In this document: piece after piece, positions 14,509-24,100 of the stretch
Layout: each line of letters starts with the position of its first letter
Numbering within the stretch: position 1 is the stretch's first letter
Source of the DNA: a virus
Direction: 5' to 3' (one strand)
Length of the DNA: 29,987 bases
IMG/VR virus record: IMGVR_UViG_3300004805_000024
Coordinates: 1-29,987 of that record
Notes under the pieces: generated by a model
What the model was told of the DNA's origin: nothing
Databases searched by the model: none
The model's input: the letters and a program-made list of their open reading frames with translations, nothing else
Program-made: the position numbers and the translations under genes

Positions 14509-15158
14509 TTATTTTTTAAATTATTTTCAATAAAACCGTTTATTTTTCTTATCGCTACTTTAAGATATTTTTTAAGATTTGATTGAAGATAGTTAGTTTT
14601 ATAGTTGAAAAGTTCTTTTTGTGTTTTACCAAATAACATATACTGATCCTCTTCTGAGAGTTCATTTATACTATCAAGTATATTTGGAAATTCCATTAAA
14701 GAGTACAGGTTTATATTATTAAGTTTTATATGATACATCCATTCAGGATGTATGCCAATTTTTTTATGGCATATATATTTATCCAAAGTTATGTTATTTT
14801 CTAAACAATATTTTGCAATAAATTTTAATGAGTTCTTAACGTCCTCAAGTTGTTTATCAGGACTTAATTTATCTAATTCCTGTTTATAAATAGAATAAGA
14901 TTTAATTGCTCTTGGAGATGCAAAATAATTTAAATCAAAATATTCTACATCAAGGTACAACTTATATGGAGCACTAAAATATAAATCCATATCAATTTCT
15001 GGATATTTAGAAAAGAATATAGATATTTTTTTAATATATAAATATTTAGCATCATCTTCAAAATTAGAAAAATCCTTTTTTAATTTAAATGCTTTATTTC
15101 TAGCTGAACGTGAAACTGCTAGATGTTTATTATATATTTTTTTTTCAAATTCTGTCAT
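14505..15158 (-). CDS. Hypothetical protein, 217 aa; gp59-like by position
   Basis: The frame opens 7 codons earlier at a TTG (15179), but the ATG at 15158 is the better start, and it overlaps the upstream gene by 14 nt. This gives 217 residues, the same length as T4 gp59, the gp41 helicase loader, which also sits directly upstream of gene 32. The protein is Lys/Tyr-rich and largely helical, with RNKAFKLKKDFSNFEDD near the N-terminus and a C-terminal pattern HPEWMYHIKLNNINLYSLMEFPNI. That pattern loosely resembles the late region of gp59, but I cannot claim clear homology by eye. Function: unknown, with helicase loader the leading candidate from synteny, length and helical content. Confidence 0.6.
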   Translation of the reverse strand: MTEFEKKIYNKHLAVSRSARNKAFKLKKDFSNFEDDAKYLYIKKISIFFSKYPEIDMDLYFSAPYKLYLDVEYFDLNYFASPRAIKSYSIYKQELDKLSPDKQLEDVKNSLKFIAKYCLENNITLDKYICHKKIGIHPEWMYHIKLNNINLYSLMEFPNILDSINELSEEDQYMLFGKTQKELFNYKTNYLQSNLKKYLKVAIRKINGFIENNLKNN

Positions 15159-15465
15159 TTTTATTTTTCGATTTATCAAAGATACGTTTAGTATTTTTAG
15201 ATTTTACTAAAACAGGATAAATTTCCATTATCCCAAGTAATGAATCTCTGACATTTTCTGCTCCAGTGATTTCCATAAATATATCACGTAATTTAGAATT
15301 TTCAAGTATTGATATGAATAAAACTGAAGCATTTATACGTTTATTATTAATAATTGATAAGTATGCACCAAATTTCATCACATTTATAACAAATTCTTTA
15401 TTGCAAATATTATCAAGTGGATCGTTATAATTTACAAAATTGTCCAATATTTTATCATTCAACAT
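15145..15465 (-). CDS. Hypothetical protein, 106 aa; gp33 position
   Basis: Not recognised. It is 106 residues, mostly helical, with a basic C-terminal tail (KSKNTKRIFDKSKNKNDRI). T4 has gene 33 (112 aa, late-transcription co-activator) upstream of 59 and 32, so position and size fit. The hydrophobic clamp-binding C-terminus of T4 gp33 is not visible, because this protein ends in charged residues. The 3' end overlaps the next ATG by 14 nt, suggesting translational coupling. I would not name it gp33 without a profile or structure match. Confidence 0.6.
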   Translation of the reverse strand: MLNDKILDNFVNYNDPLDNICNKEFVINVMKFGAYLSIINNKRINASVLFISILENSKLRDIFMEITGAENVRDSLLGIMEIYPVLVKSKNTKRIFDKSKNKNDRI

Positions 15466-15506
15466 ATATACTAATTATATATTGAATTTATTATTTCAAC
15501 TAATAT

Positions 15507-16391
15507 TTATAATGGTTTTAAGGTTTTTGTAAAATTTTTGAATATTTCAGTCAAATGTCCTCCACTTGCGCATTTATGACCTCCACCTTCCAACATCTTT
15601 TCTGCAAGTTTTGATAAGTCTACATCAACAGATTCTTTTTTACGAATACAAACTTTTTGACTACTAAGCATAACAATAAATACAATATCCGCATCATATT
15701 TTTCAAGAATATGATCACTAATTTCAGAAATATATTCAGATGCAATAACTGATACAACTTTATAATTAATAGTTTTTATTGTTAATTTTCCTGTATATAT
15801 AGTTCGATCTTGTTGTAAATATGCATCACGTTTCTTCTTATATTCTGCTATAATATTTTTTTGCATTCTATCAAACCGTTTAAACCCATATCTAAAATTC
15901 ATAATAAATGAGTCTACTTTATTATTAGTGTTATGAAATACAATATTTAAATCATCAGAGAATGGACTTTTTTTAGTGTGTGCATCATGATCATCTGCTA
16001 GTGCAATTAACAATTTTTGATCATCATTGAAATTTGTAGATTTTCCTAACGTATCTTTTAATAATTTAGCACATGATGAATATTCTTGTAAAATCGTTTT
16101 AGCATTTTTATAAATGTATGAATGTGATGTATGATGATCTATTACAATAACATTTTCTTGATCTATAATATCTCCAACTATAGAAGTATCAAGATCAAGA
16201 AAAAATATCTTTTTATAATTTTCAAAAGCATCATTCTTTAACCAAATATTAATGTTATCGTACAATGAATGTGGAGTGGTAGTAATGATTTTAGTATTCT
16301 TCCCCAAAATCCAATTAAGGGTTAGGTATGAAGCAACGCCATCTAAATCTCGATGTGTAAAAATTATTATATTTGAATCTATTTTTTCCAT
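15507..16391 (-). CDS. DHH-family phosphoesterase (NrnA/RecJ-like)
   Basis: A 294-residue DHH/DHHA1 phosphoesterase. Motif I is FTHRDLDGVAS (H13, D15, D17), motif II IFFLDLDTS (D66/D68), motif III the signature VIDHHTS (D85, H86, H87) and motif IV ALADDHDAHT (near D133). The DHHA1 substrate-binding domain ends with the glycine-rich GGGHKCASGG (269-278). Its length is like NrnA-type nano-RNase/pAp phosphatases rather than full RecJ. The likely job is Mn-dependent hydrolysis of short oligonucleotides or 5'-ends during replication and host DNA degradation. It begins one base after the helicase stop, so the two are cotranscribed. T4 has RNase H (rnh) near this place upstream of 33-59-32; this enzyme may serve a comparable primer-removal role, which is inference. 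Confidence 0.88.
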   Translation of the reverse strand: MEKIDSNIIIFTHRDLDGVASYLTLNWILGKNTKIITTTPHSLYDNINIWLKNDAFENYKKIFFLDLDTSIVGDIIDQENVIVIDHHTSHSYIYKNAKTILQEYSSCAKLLKDTLGKSTNFNDDQKLLIALADDHDAHTKKSPFSDDLNIVFHNTNNKVDSFIMNFRYGFKRFDRMQKNIIAEYKKKRDAYLQQDRTIYTGKLTIKTINYKVVSVIASEYISEISDHILEKYDADIVFIVMLSSQKVCIRKKESVDVDLSKLAEKMLEGGGHKCASGGHLTEIFKNFTKTLKPL

Positions 16392-16392
16392 A

Positions 16393-17769
16393 TTATTTTA
16401 TATTCTCCAACTTACTTAATGTGTTATCTATATTTTTCACTATAGTTTCTGTTTTTAAATCTTCTGCAAAAAGATCTTTATTAGTTTCTTTCATAGTTAA
16501 TGTTGGATAATTTACTTTAAACATCCAATCTCCAAAATTTACTCCAAATCTATTTTTCATCATTCCCATTTTAACAATACTAAGCAATTTATCTTCTGGA
16601 GTTTGCCAAATTGAACACATAAGATCGCAGGTATTTGCAAGTGCTATACTTTCAGCAATTCCTTCCATGCCAGGATTCTCTTTATTGTGACTACTACGAA
16701 CCATTTGAGTTGCAGTAACAATAGGAAGGTTATGTTTAAATGCAAGTGCTCTAAGATCTTCTGCAATCTCTTTAATTTCTGCATATGTATTTAAATTTTT
16801 CCCAACAGGTTGAATTAAATTAATGTAATCAATTACAATAATATCAGGTTTAAATCCTTTATGTCGTAATTTACTTATATACGCATCAATATGTCTAACA
16901 GTAACAGATTTTGGAGAATACTCTTTAATAATTAATTTATTACCATCTAATGCACTTCCAATTCCATTAATTTCTTCTCGAAGTTTATCAGCATAAGTTC
17001 TAAGTTCATTATGGGGAATTTGTGATAATTGAGAACTTATACGTCTTGAATACATGAATTCAGACATTTCACAAGATATAAGAAGGACATTTTTATTCTT
17101 CAATGTCATATTAACTGAGACATTTCCTAATACAATACTTTTACCAACATTAACTTGACCAACAAAGCATGTTAATGTTTTAGGAAATAATCCTCCTTCT
17201 ATTTTATCATCTAAACTTTTCCAACCAGTAGGCATCGGATTATAAGTAGCAACAAGATCTTTAATATGGGATTCAACTTCTTCAAAATACCAATGCCCTA
17301 AATCTTCTGTTAACGAGATTGCATAAATGCGTTCAAAATCTTTTAACACATTTCCAACTTCTCTCTTACCTTGCTGGAAATCATCTGCAACTTTATTAAC
17401 GGTTTTATAAAGTCCTCGTTCCTTTAAGAATCTTTCAGTATTACAATATAATTCTTCTTTATTAAATTTTTCTTCTAATAAATTTCTATTCTTAGTTATT
17501 ACATCTCTAAATGCTCCCTTTTCTTCATCAGTAATTAATTTAGATTTAATTTCTGTAATATTTGGACATGTACCACGATCATTAAAAAATTCTACTATCT
17601 TTTTAAATATTAATTTAATTTTACTATCTATAAAATAATCAACATCACTATGGTCAATAATAGATGCTAAATATTCAGAATCATTCAAAGAATTTATAAG
17701 AATAACATTTTCATAATAATCTAGATCTAATTTTTTTTCTTCAACTTTTATTTTTTTATTTTCATCCAC
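16393..17769 (-). CDS. gp41: Replicative DNA helicase (T4 gp41/DnaB-like)
   Basis: A 458-residue DnaB-superfamily replicative helicase. The N-terminal helical domain (about 1-150) is followed by the RecA-like motor: the linker entry MPTGWKSLDDKIEGGL, Walker A GQVNVGKS (204-211), the H1a region LISCEMSE, Walker B DIIVIDYINLI (309-319), H3 TATQMVRSS and the arginine-finger region MKNRFG (404-409). It unwinds DNA 5'-3' ahead of the polymerase as a hexamer. No intein is present, although gp41-type genes are a known intein target. The start is GTG at 17769; the next in-frame possibilities would remove conserved N-terminal helix. The stop lies one base from the DHH gene start, so the genes are coupled. 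Confidence 0.93.
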   Translation of the reverse strand: MDENKKIKVEEKKLDLDYYENVILINSLNDSEYLASIIDHSDVDYFIDSKIKLIFKKIVEFFNDRGTCPNITEIKSKLITDEEKGAFRDVITKNRNLLEEKFNKEELYCNTERFLKERGLYKTVNKVADDFQQGKREVGNVLKDFERIYAISLTEDLGHWYFEEVESHIKDLVATYNPMPTGWKSLDDKIEGGLFPKTLTCFVGQVNVGKSIVLGNVSVNMTLKNKNVLLISCEMSEFMYSRRISSQLSQIPHNELRTYADKLREEINGIGSALDGNKLIIKEYSPKSVTVRHIDAYISKLRHKGFKPDIIVIDYINLIQPVGKNLNTYAEIKEIAEDLRALAFKHNLPIVTATQMVRSSHNKENPGMEGIAESIALANTCDLMCSIWQTPEDKLLSIVKMGMMKNRFGVNFGDWMFKVNYPTLTMKETNKDLFAEDLKTETIVKNIDNTLSKLENIK

Positions 17770-17790
17770 AATATTACTTTTCTAATTTTA

Positions 17791-18459
17791 TCACAATTTA
17801 AACCGATTACATTCATTATTTCTTATATCATCAAACATAACCTTAGAATCATCTCCTTCTCTACCACAAAACTTAACTTCTTGATCTGATAATTTTTTTA
17901 TTTTACTAAAAAATGTTTTCTTATCTATTAATCCTGAAATCAAAACTTTAATGTTATTCTTTAAATAATAGGAATAAAGCGATTTTAACTCATTATCTTG
18001 TATTATTTTTTTTATATTATCAGGAAAATTCACTCTTGCAAGCCCAAAATAGTTAACAGAGGAATGTTCATAATTTTGAATCCATCCACTATTACTGTTT
18101 ATTAAATATCTAGTTCCATTTGATTTTGTAGATTTAATAGATGCTGATATGTCATCAACCTTTATATCAGGCACAATATTTTTCCAAATCTCTATATTAG
18201 AACTTTTTTCTTTTTTTGTAAGTAATTCAAAATCTACTGTTGCATTATTACCAGAATCCATAAGATATTCACAAAATGCAACTTCTCCTGATTTCCCGAT
18301 TATTGTATTAAAAATTATATCTATTTTAGTTCTATTATATCCACTTCTATGAGTTTTTTGATTGGAAATATTATCAGAACTAAACTCCTTTGCAAAGTTT
18401 AAAATTGTAAAAACTTTATCGCTACATATTTCATACTCATATCGATTTTTAATATTCAT
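17791..18459 (-). CDS. Putative PD-(D/E)XK restriction endonuclease
   Basis: A 222-residue protein encoded immediately after a C5-cytosine methyltransferase; its ATG lies 11 nt inside the methyltransferase 3' end. Residues 51-66 (NTIIGKSGEVAFCEYL) form a helix with a conserved Glu (E59), residues 96-112 contain VPDIKVDDISASIKSTK, with P97-D98 and K109 as the likely PD...xK catalytic pair. The acidic residue usually at (D/E)XK is Ser107 here, so the metal site would use E59 and D98, a known type of variation. Gene pairing strongly suggests the restriction half of a type II restriction-modification system. No specificity can be predicted. Alternatives are a solitary phage nuclease or an inactivated relic. 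Confidence 0.6.
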   Translation of the reverse strand: MNIKNRYEYEICSDKVFTILNFAKEFSSDNISNQKTHRSGYNRTKIDIIFNTIIGKSGEVAFCEYLMDSGNNATVDFELLTKKEKSSNIEIWKNIVPDIKVDDISASIKSTKSNGTRYLINSNSGWIQNYEHSSVNYFGLARVNFPDNIKKIIQDNELKSLYSYYLKNNIKVLISGLIDKKTFFSKIKKLSDQEVKFCGREGDDSKVMFDDIRNNECNRFKL

Positions 18460-19405
18460 GATTTAATGCTTCTATGATATTATCCGCAATTCTTTTAACT
18501 ACGGTAACTGGAACAGAATTTCCAATCTGTTTATATAAATGTCCTGTTGCAATATTTGGAATAATATAATTATCGCAATACCCTTGCAATTTAAAACATT
18601 CTTTTACTGATAATTTTCTAACTCCAAAATTATCTAGTATGAGCGGAACATTATGACCACCACTACCCATATTTGCAGTAAGCGTTGGACATTCACCAGA
18701 TTTATTTTTTCGCATCATATATCGTCTGTACTGATAGATATGATATTTTTCAGTTACTCCTTCTAGCATTTTTTTAACTGAAGGACTACTTAGATTAGTT
18801 TGGTATAAACTTTGCTCTTGTTTAATATCAATATTAATTATATCACCAAATAATTTAGTAGTTAATGGAATCTCTTCTGGAAACGTGAATTTATTAAACA
18901 CATTAATATCTTTAAATCCCACAATATAAATACGTTCTCTATTTTGTGGTAGATTTCCATATTTTGTCGCATTTAAAACTTTATATTTCACGTAATATTC
19001 TAATTTATGAAGTTCTTCTAATATAACTTTAAAGGTATTTTCACCATCATGAGAAATAATATTTTTAACATTTTCTAAAAATACTACATTCGGATTTTTC
19101 TCCTTTAAAATATCACAAATATTAAAGAATAAATTTCCTTGTTCTTTGTGATTAAATCCTAATTGATTACCCGCAACACTAAATGGTTGACAAGGAAATC
19201 CCCCACAAAGAATATCATGATAAGGAATATTTGCAGGAGATATTTTTGTTATATCTCCTGCAAAATTAACTACATTAAAATTCATTCTATAGGTTTTTTC
19301 TGCGTTTTTATCCCATTCAGATGCAAATACACATGAAGCATGATCTTTTAATGCTAAATGAAATCCACCAATACCGCAAAATAAATCTATAAATTTGTAT
19401 TTCAT
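18449..19405 (-). CDS. DNA (cytosine-5) methyltransferase
   Basis: A 318-residue Dcm-type methyltransferase with all key motifs in order: motif I FIDLFCGIGGFHLAL (5-19, S-adenosylmethionine binding), motif IV GGFPCQPFS (68-76, catalytic Cys72), motif VI FLENVKN (109-115), motif VIII QNRERIYIVGF (154-164) and motif X GNSVPVTVVKRIADNI (295-310). The target recognition region (about 165-270) includes RRYMMRKNKSGECPTLTANMGSGGHNVPLI, common in many C5 enzymes. It methylates cytosine in a specific short site and would protect the phage from host enzymes or from its own neighbour nuclease at 17791..18459. The gene sits between uvsX and the helicase, with a 19-base gap to uvsX and no clear own promoter. 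It appears intact. Confidence 0.95.
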   Translation of the reverse strand: MKYKFIDLFCGIGGFHLALKDHASCVFASEWDKNAEKTYRMNFNVVNFAGDITKISPANIPYHDILCGGFPCQPFSVAGNQLGFNHKEQGNLFFNICDILKEKNPNVVFLENVKNIISHDGENTFKVILEELHKLEYYVKYKVLNATKYGNLPQNRERIYIVGFKDINVFNKFTFPEEIPLTTKLFGDIINIDIKQEQSLYQTNLSSPSVKKMLEGVTEKYHIYQYRRYMMRKNKSGECPTLTANMGSGGHNVPLILDNFGVRKLSVKECFKLQGYCDNYIIPNIATGHLYKQIGNSVPVTVVKRIADNIIEALNHEY

Positions 19406-19423
19406 GTTTGAATTATATCATGT

Positions 19424-20572
19424 CTATTCTTTATCGTCAACTTCTTCATCTTCCAATTCTTCAATTTCTGTTGCAATATCTTCAGAATCTCCACCTCCAC
19501 CATAACAAAGTTTTTCATTTAATACTTTTTCCAATACTGGCATAATCTTTTCCCATACTTCTTTACTCTTTTCAAATTCCTTCTTTCTTCCAATACTTTC
19601 ACCATTGAATAAAAAGTTATATCCCTTCTCTGCTTTTTTAATTACTTCAAATGCTTCCGCAAGTTCAAACAAACCAGCATAAGGATCAAGACCAGTTTTA
19701 AAATTCAAATATAATTCAGTTTTTAAGAAACTAGGAACAAATCGATTTTTAATTGTTAATGCACCTAATGTAACACCTGAAATATTATGAGAATTTGCCA
19801 ATGCTACTGCTCCATCATTTTCTGAAGTTTTTTCATTTCTAGTGCTAAGTTGTACCAAGACGGATGCAAGATAAATCGGACCTTTGCCACCACTTTGAGT
19901 TTTAACAAGCGAAGGAAACATTTCCATGCCTTCATAAATATGATTACTAAATAATATCGGAACTCCAGCCTTTGCTGCTTTATAAGTTAAAACTCGCATC
20001 ATACTTTTTATACACTTTGCGCGTGTTCCAGTATCTGTTGCGTCTTTACCTGCTTCAGCATCTTTAAGTTCTTTAGAACTTGCTAAATTACCTAACGAAT
20101 CAATAGAAATTATAATTTTTTGTTTATCTTTTTCTTCTAAAGTTTCATTATGTTTAATCAAATTATCTAATAATGTACTAATTTGGTTCCTACATTCCTC
20201 TACACTTTCAACTGGATAAGATTTAACTTTAGAAGGATCAACCCCAACGCCCATTGCTCCCTTTTTATCTACTGCAACCTCAGAATCCCATATAACGCCA
20301 ATATATCCTTCTTTCTGTGCGTTTGCGATACATTTATTAATAATAAAAGTTTTACCAGACATACTAGGACCAGAAAATCCTGTAATACGTCCTCTTGGTA
20401 TCCCTTTATATAAAGATCCTGATATAATCGCATTTAACGCATAACATCCAGTAGATATCCATTCATTTACTGTTGAAATACTATTATCTTCTAATATAGA
20501 TGCATCTGGATTCATTTTATCAACTGATCCAAATATCGAAGTCATTTTTGCTAATTCACTCTTTTTTGCCAT
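19424..20572 (-). CDS. uvsX: UvsX RecA-like recombinase
   Basis: A 382-residue RecA/UvsX recombinase. The opening STGCYALNAIISGSLYKGIPRGRITGF leads to Walker A GPSMSGKT (68-75), followed by IGVIWDSEVAVD, Walker B KIIISIDSLGNLAS (152-165), a DNA-binding loop region near 170-190 and ILFSNHIYEGMEMFP with KTQSGGKGPIYLAS (about 206-237). The C-terminus is strongly acidic (ATEIEELEDEEVDDKE), typical of RecA-family tails. It forms filaments on gp32-cleared ssDNA and drives strand exchange for recombination-dependent replication. The leader shares TAAACTATA (20585..20593) and an AATAAAATT run just before the ATG with the 20694..21065 gene. A terminator isolates it from that upstream gene, so it should have its own promoter in the 20573..20633 gap. 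Confidence 0.93.
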   Translation of the reverse strand: MAKKSELAKMTSIFGSVDKMNPDASILEDNSISTVNEWISTGCYALNAIISGSLYKGIPRGRITGFSGPSMSGKTFIINKCIANAQKEGYIGVIWDSEVAVDKKGAMGVGVDPSKVKSYPVESVEECRNQISTLLDNLIKHNETLEEKDKQKIIISIDSLGNLASSKELKDAEAGKDATDTGTRAKCIKSMMRVLTYKAAKAGVPILFSNHIYEGMEMFPSLVKTQSGGKGPIYLASVLVQLSTRNEKTSENDGAVALANSHNISGVTLGALTIKNRFVPSFLKTELYLNFKTGLDPYAGLFELAEAFEVIKKAEKGYNFLFNGESIGRKKEFEKSKEVWEKIMPVLEKVLNEKLCYGGGGDSEDIATEIEELEDEEVDDKE

Positions 20573-20584
20573 AATTTTATTACC

Positions 20585-20593
20585 TATAGTTTA
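20585..20593 (-). promoter_or_regulatory. Shared leader element TAAACTATA (uvsX copy)
   Basis: Minus-strand TAAACTATA, followed by GGT, AATAAAATT and the ATG. The same two blocks occur before the 20694..21065 gene. It may be a -10-type promoter element or a common operator. Confidence 0.35.
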
Positions 20594-20633
20594 ACATAAA
20601 TTAATAAAAAATCAAATCCAATATCAACGTGAA

Positions 20634-20669
20634 AAAAGGTAATAAATGAATTAACATCTATTACCTTTT
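20634..20669 (-). terminator. Intrinsic terminator after 20694..21065
   Basis: An 11-bp perfect inverted repeat (AAAAGGTAATA and complement) with a 14-nt loop. On the minus strand it is followed by a U run (TTTTTT through 20632). It ends the transcript of the small gene before uvsX. Confidence 0.8.
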
Positions 20670-20693
20670 AATGTATTAATTATATATTATTTC

Positions 20694-21065
20694 TTACTGA
20701 CCATCATCAAACAACTTAATTGTAGGTGGTTCAGAATTAGTTGAAGGAACTATAATTGGCGATGGATTAAAAATCTGTGTATATTGAGCAGGAAGTTTAA
20801 AATCATATGCGATTGGAGCACTTTCTGTAATATTATCACGATTATAAAACCAAACAGTTCCCTCATCCTTATCTGCCAAGAATTCTCTAAAGAATAATGG
20901 AAGGATTTGCAATTGTATTTGTCCAGTATTTGCATTAGGGACAATATGAATTAGCGCAGGATTCTTTACTGCTAAGATAGTTTGATTGGTTTGTTCTGCA
21001 ACGACTTCACCGATAATAGTTCTGCCAATTGCGTCAAGGAATGTTGTTAATGTTGTATCACTCAT
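20694..21065 (-). CDS. Conserved T4-like hypothetical protein, 123 aa
   Basis: The frame is open 15 codons further upstream, but the ATG at 21065 (MSDTTLTTFLDAIGRTIIGE) is the better start: the uvsX-like leader lies directly before it, and the extra residues look non-conserved. The protein has a helical N-terminus, then alternating strands (TILAVKNPALIHIVP, GQIQLQILPLFFREFL, GTVWFYNR) suggesting a small beta-barrel. The last 25 residues are Pro-rich and disordered, ending TIKLFDDGQ. I recall similar small proteins near recombination genes of marine T4-like phages, without known function. The strand pattern could fit an Sm/OB-like fold, but that is only impression. Confidence 0.75.
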   Translation of the reverse strand: MSDTTLTTFLDAIGRTIIGEVVAEQTNQTILAVKNPALIHIVPNANTGQIQLQILPLFFREFLADKDEGTVWFYNRDNITESAPIAYDFKLPAQYTQIFNPSPIIVPSTNSEPPTIKLFDDGQ

Positions 21066-21079
21066 AATTTTATTTCTCT

Positions 21080-21088
21080 TATAGTTTA
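21080..21088 (-). promoter_or_regulatory. Shared leader element TAAACTATA (second copy)
   Basis: Minus-strand TAAACTATA, followed by AGAGA, AATAAAATT and the ATG at 21065. Same blocks as the uvsX leader with a 2-nt longer gap. AGAG could act as a weak ribosome binding site. Confidence 0.35.
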
Positions 21089-21125
21089 CCATTGTTTTAT
21101 AATAAATCAATAGTGTTTGTATAAT

Positions 21126-24100
21126 TTATTCTTCATCATTAGAAAATAAATCAAATAAATTAGTAGTAGTTTGATTGCCTACATCTGGTAACATCCAATT
21201 AACACTAGCATATAAGCGTTCTATAGCATTTACAAGTTGTTTTTCGAACATTCTCTTATAATCAATTTGAAATATATTAAATTCAATAGGATATTCACTT
21301 GGATACGCAATAGCATCTAATCCATAAATATTTTTCTTGAGATAGAACCATTTTACCTTTTGATTTGAATTTATTCTTTCATATTTATCTTCTATGTTTA
21401 ACTCTTTTAATAATAGATTATATGATATAGATGCTTTAACATGCACTGGTGTTCCCTTTTCAAACGTATTTATGATTACACTTTTAGAATATTTACTATA
21501 ATTGTTGACAGATATTCTGAAAGCAATATCATCTATATTTAAATCTTTAAAATCTTCATATGCCTTTTTATATACTGCATTAGTTATTTTTGCAGACTTT
21601 GATATTAAAGTAGTATTCATTATATTTTTAATGAACCCTTTAATCTCTTTTGATATTGTAGACTTCGCAACTTCAACACCTACATATTTAAACTTATCAA
21701 CCTTTTTTCCTTCATTATCATTGACATGGAGTATATAACGTTTCTTCATCAAAAATACTCCTGACTCTGCAATAACTTCACGTTTAAACAGAAATCTAGG
21801 ATCAGTTGTATATAAATCATTTTTTGCCCAAGTATTAATATCTTTATTTAAAACTTCATCAATTTCATCAACAATTTTACTTGCTTCATCAGTTATATCA
21901 CCATCATCAGTTAACAATTTATACCCAAGTTTTTTTAAAATAGGATTAATTGTAATATAAATTGAATTATGAACTAATATATCATTGGCAAAATATACAT
22001 GTTCTTCTTCTTTATTACTATCCATCTCAAAATCATATACATATTCATCCACAAAATCTTCCAATTGCTCTACTATAAAATCTTCTGTTATGAAAGATAT
22101 TAAACTTTCTAAATATATAATTTTATCACCTTTAATAATATTTTTTGGAGATACTCTATGTAATTTATTATCTCTAATTACAACCATTCCATGATCTTCT
22201 GTTGTTATTACTTCATTATTATTAACTACAATTTTATATTTACCTTTTGATACTTTATGTCTAATGATTCTTTTTATTTTATCATATATTGGAATGTCAT
22301 ATTGATATGTAAGAATTTTTATTCCATTTGTATCTTTCATTTCATGACCTGATTTGGAATATGTTATATTATTTACATTTAAATTCCACAACTCTTCAAT
22401 AGTTTCAATCCCATTTGAATGGCGTATTTTAGTATTTCCAACTAAACTGTCAGTATCACCGTACAATGCTAAACTACTAGAGATTCCATATTTTTCTTTA
22501 GCAAATCTATCTATAATAACTCCTGCTTCATTTCCTACAGCACGTCCAGTAGTGGTAACAGAACTTGCAGCATCAACATCAGCAAAAATACAGTAATTAT
22601 TTGCCAATGCTCCATATAGAGAATTCATAAATAATTTTAAATTTTGCTGATAGATATCTAAATATATCATATCTAATTTATCTTGTGAAGTTTTTTCTAT
22701 TTTATTACCTATAATTGTATATTCTTTTTTTGCATTAACTCGTTTTGTATATACATCATCAATTAATTCTGGAATAATACCTTTAGTTTTTTGAGAATAT
22801 AGAATATTAGATTTTGATAAACATATATTTTCAGATATTAGAAATTGTTTTAATTTTATAATTGGTATTTTATGAACTTTTTTATTTACCAACACTAATT
22901 CTGCAATATCTTCTGGATTATTGAAATCAGGATTATTAATAATTTTTCCAATTTTAGTTTCAGGTGATATGTTTAATGTAATAATAGTATTTGGATATAG
23001 ACTATTCGCATCAAAACTTACAATAGATTCAGATAATCCAGTAACAGGTTCTCTTACAAATCCTCCAACAAATTCCGAAACTGAAGTACTTGGAAATGTT
23101 GGAACTACAAGTCCACTCTTTTTTGATTGAACACAAATAGCACCTGTCACAACACCAACAGTTCCTAATGCGCTTTCAAAATTAGAACATCCTTTATATG
23201 CAAGAAGTCTAGCAATCTGTATATACTTTAATTTATTTTCTAATTTATTAACAAGAGCAACGTCCTGAATATTATAATCTACAAAATTTTCCCAATCTGT
23301 ATCTGCTAATGTAGATAGATTTGTAGCGTTAATTTCAAGTTTACCTTCATCTAATTCTACTTCTCCAATATAATTTAATTTATAAGATTCGCGTTTATCT
23401 CTTGCAAACTTTTTATATACTAACAAGTAATCCAAAATACTAACGCCTTGAATATGCCATTTTTTAAATTTTTGTCCGAATGTATTAGCAGTATCTGACG
23501 CATACAATTTATTAACGGGCGATAGTTTATTTGCTGAACTTTCTCCTAAAATATTTGTAATACGATTAATTAAATATGGAACGTCAAAAGTTTCTATTGC
23601 CCATCCCACAAGAATATCTGGACAATCTTTCTTCCAATATTTTACAAATTCTGTTAATAATTCAACTTCTGAATCACATTTATGATAGAATCTTTTCACC
23701 GCTTTTGATTTATATTCTTTAACCCCCCATGTATGGTATTCATCAGTTAATGAGTCATGCAAGGTTATTAGTAAAATAGGAAAAAGTGCAGTATCTGGTT
23801 GTGGAAATTCTGTTTTTTGATAACAACTATTTGCAATTCTTTCCCATTGTTTTGATTCTTCATCGAATATAGTATATTTATTTTTATCGAGTTTTGACAA
23901 TTCATCTACATATACTTTTGTTACTTCTCCATCAGTATTTTTAATCTCAACTAAATGTAAATCAGAATATTTATTACATTTAGTTTCGATATCGATATTA
24001 GCAATTTTTAGATCAAATTTACTAAAATCTTTATCATCAATTTTATCATAATATGTATCAATTAAATATTGTTGATCGACTGGTAAATTATAAAAAATTC

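Noticed and set aside
15159-15179. TTG start adding 7 residues to the 217-aa gene
   Set aside because: An ATG 21 nt downstream gives the T4-like arrangement with a short overlap, and the extra residues show no conservation signal.
21066-21110. Upstream start for the 123-aa gene (15 extra residues)
   Set aside because: The uvsX-like leader block lies inside this stretch, so translation most likely begins at 21065.
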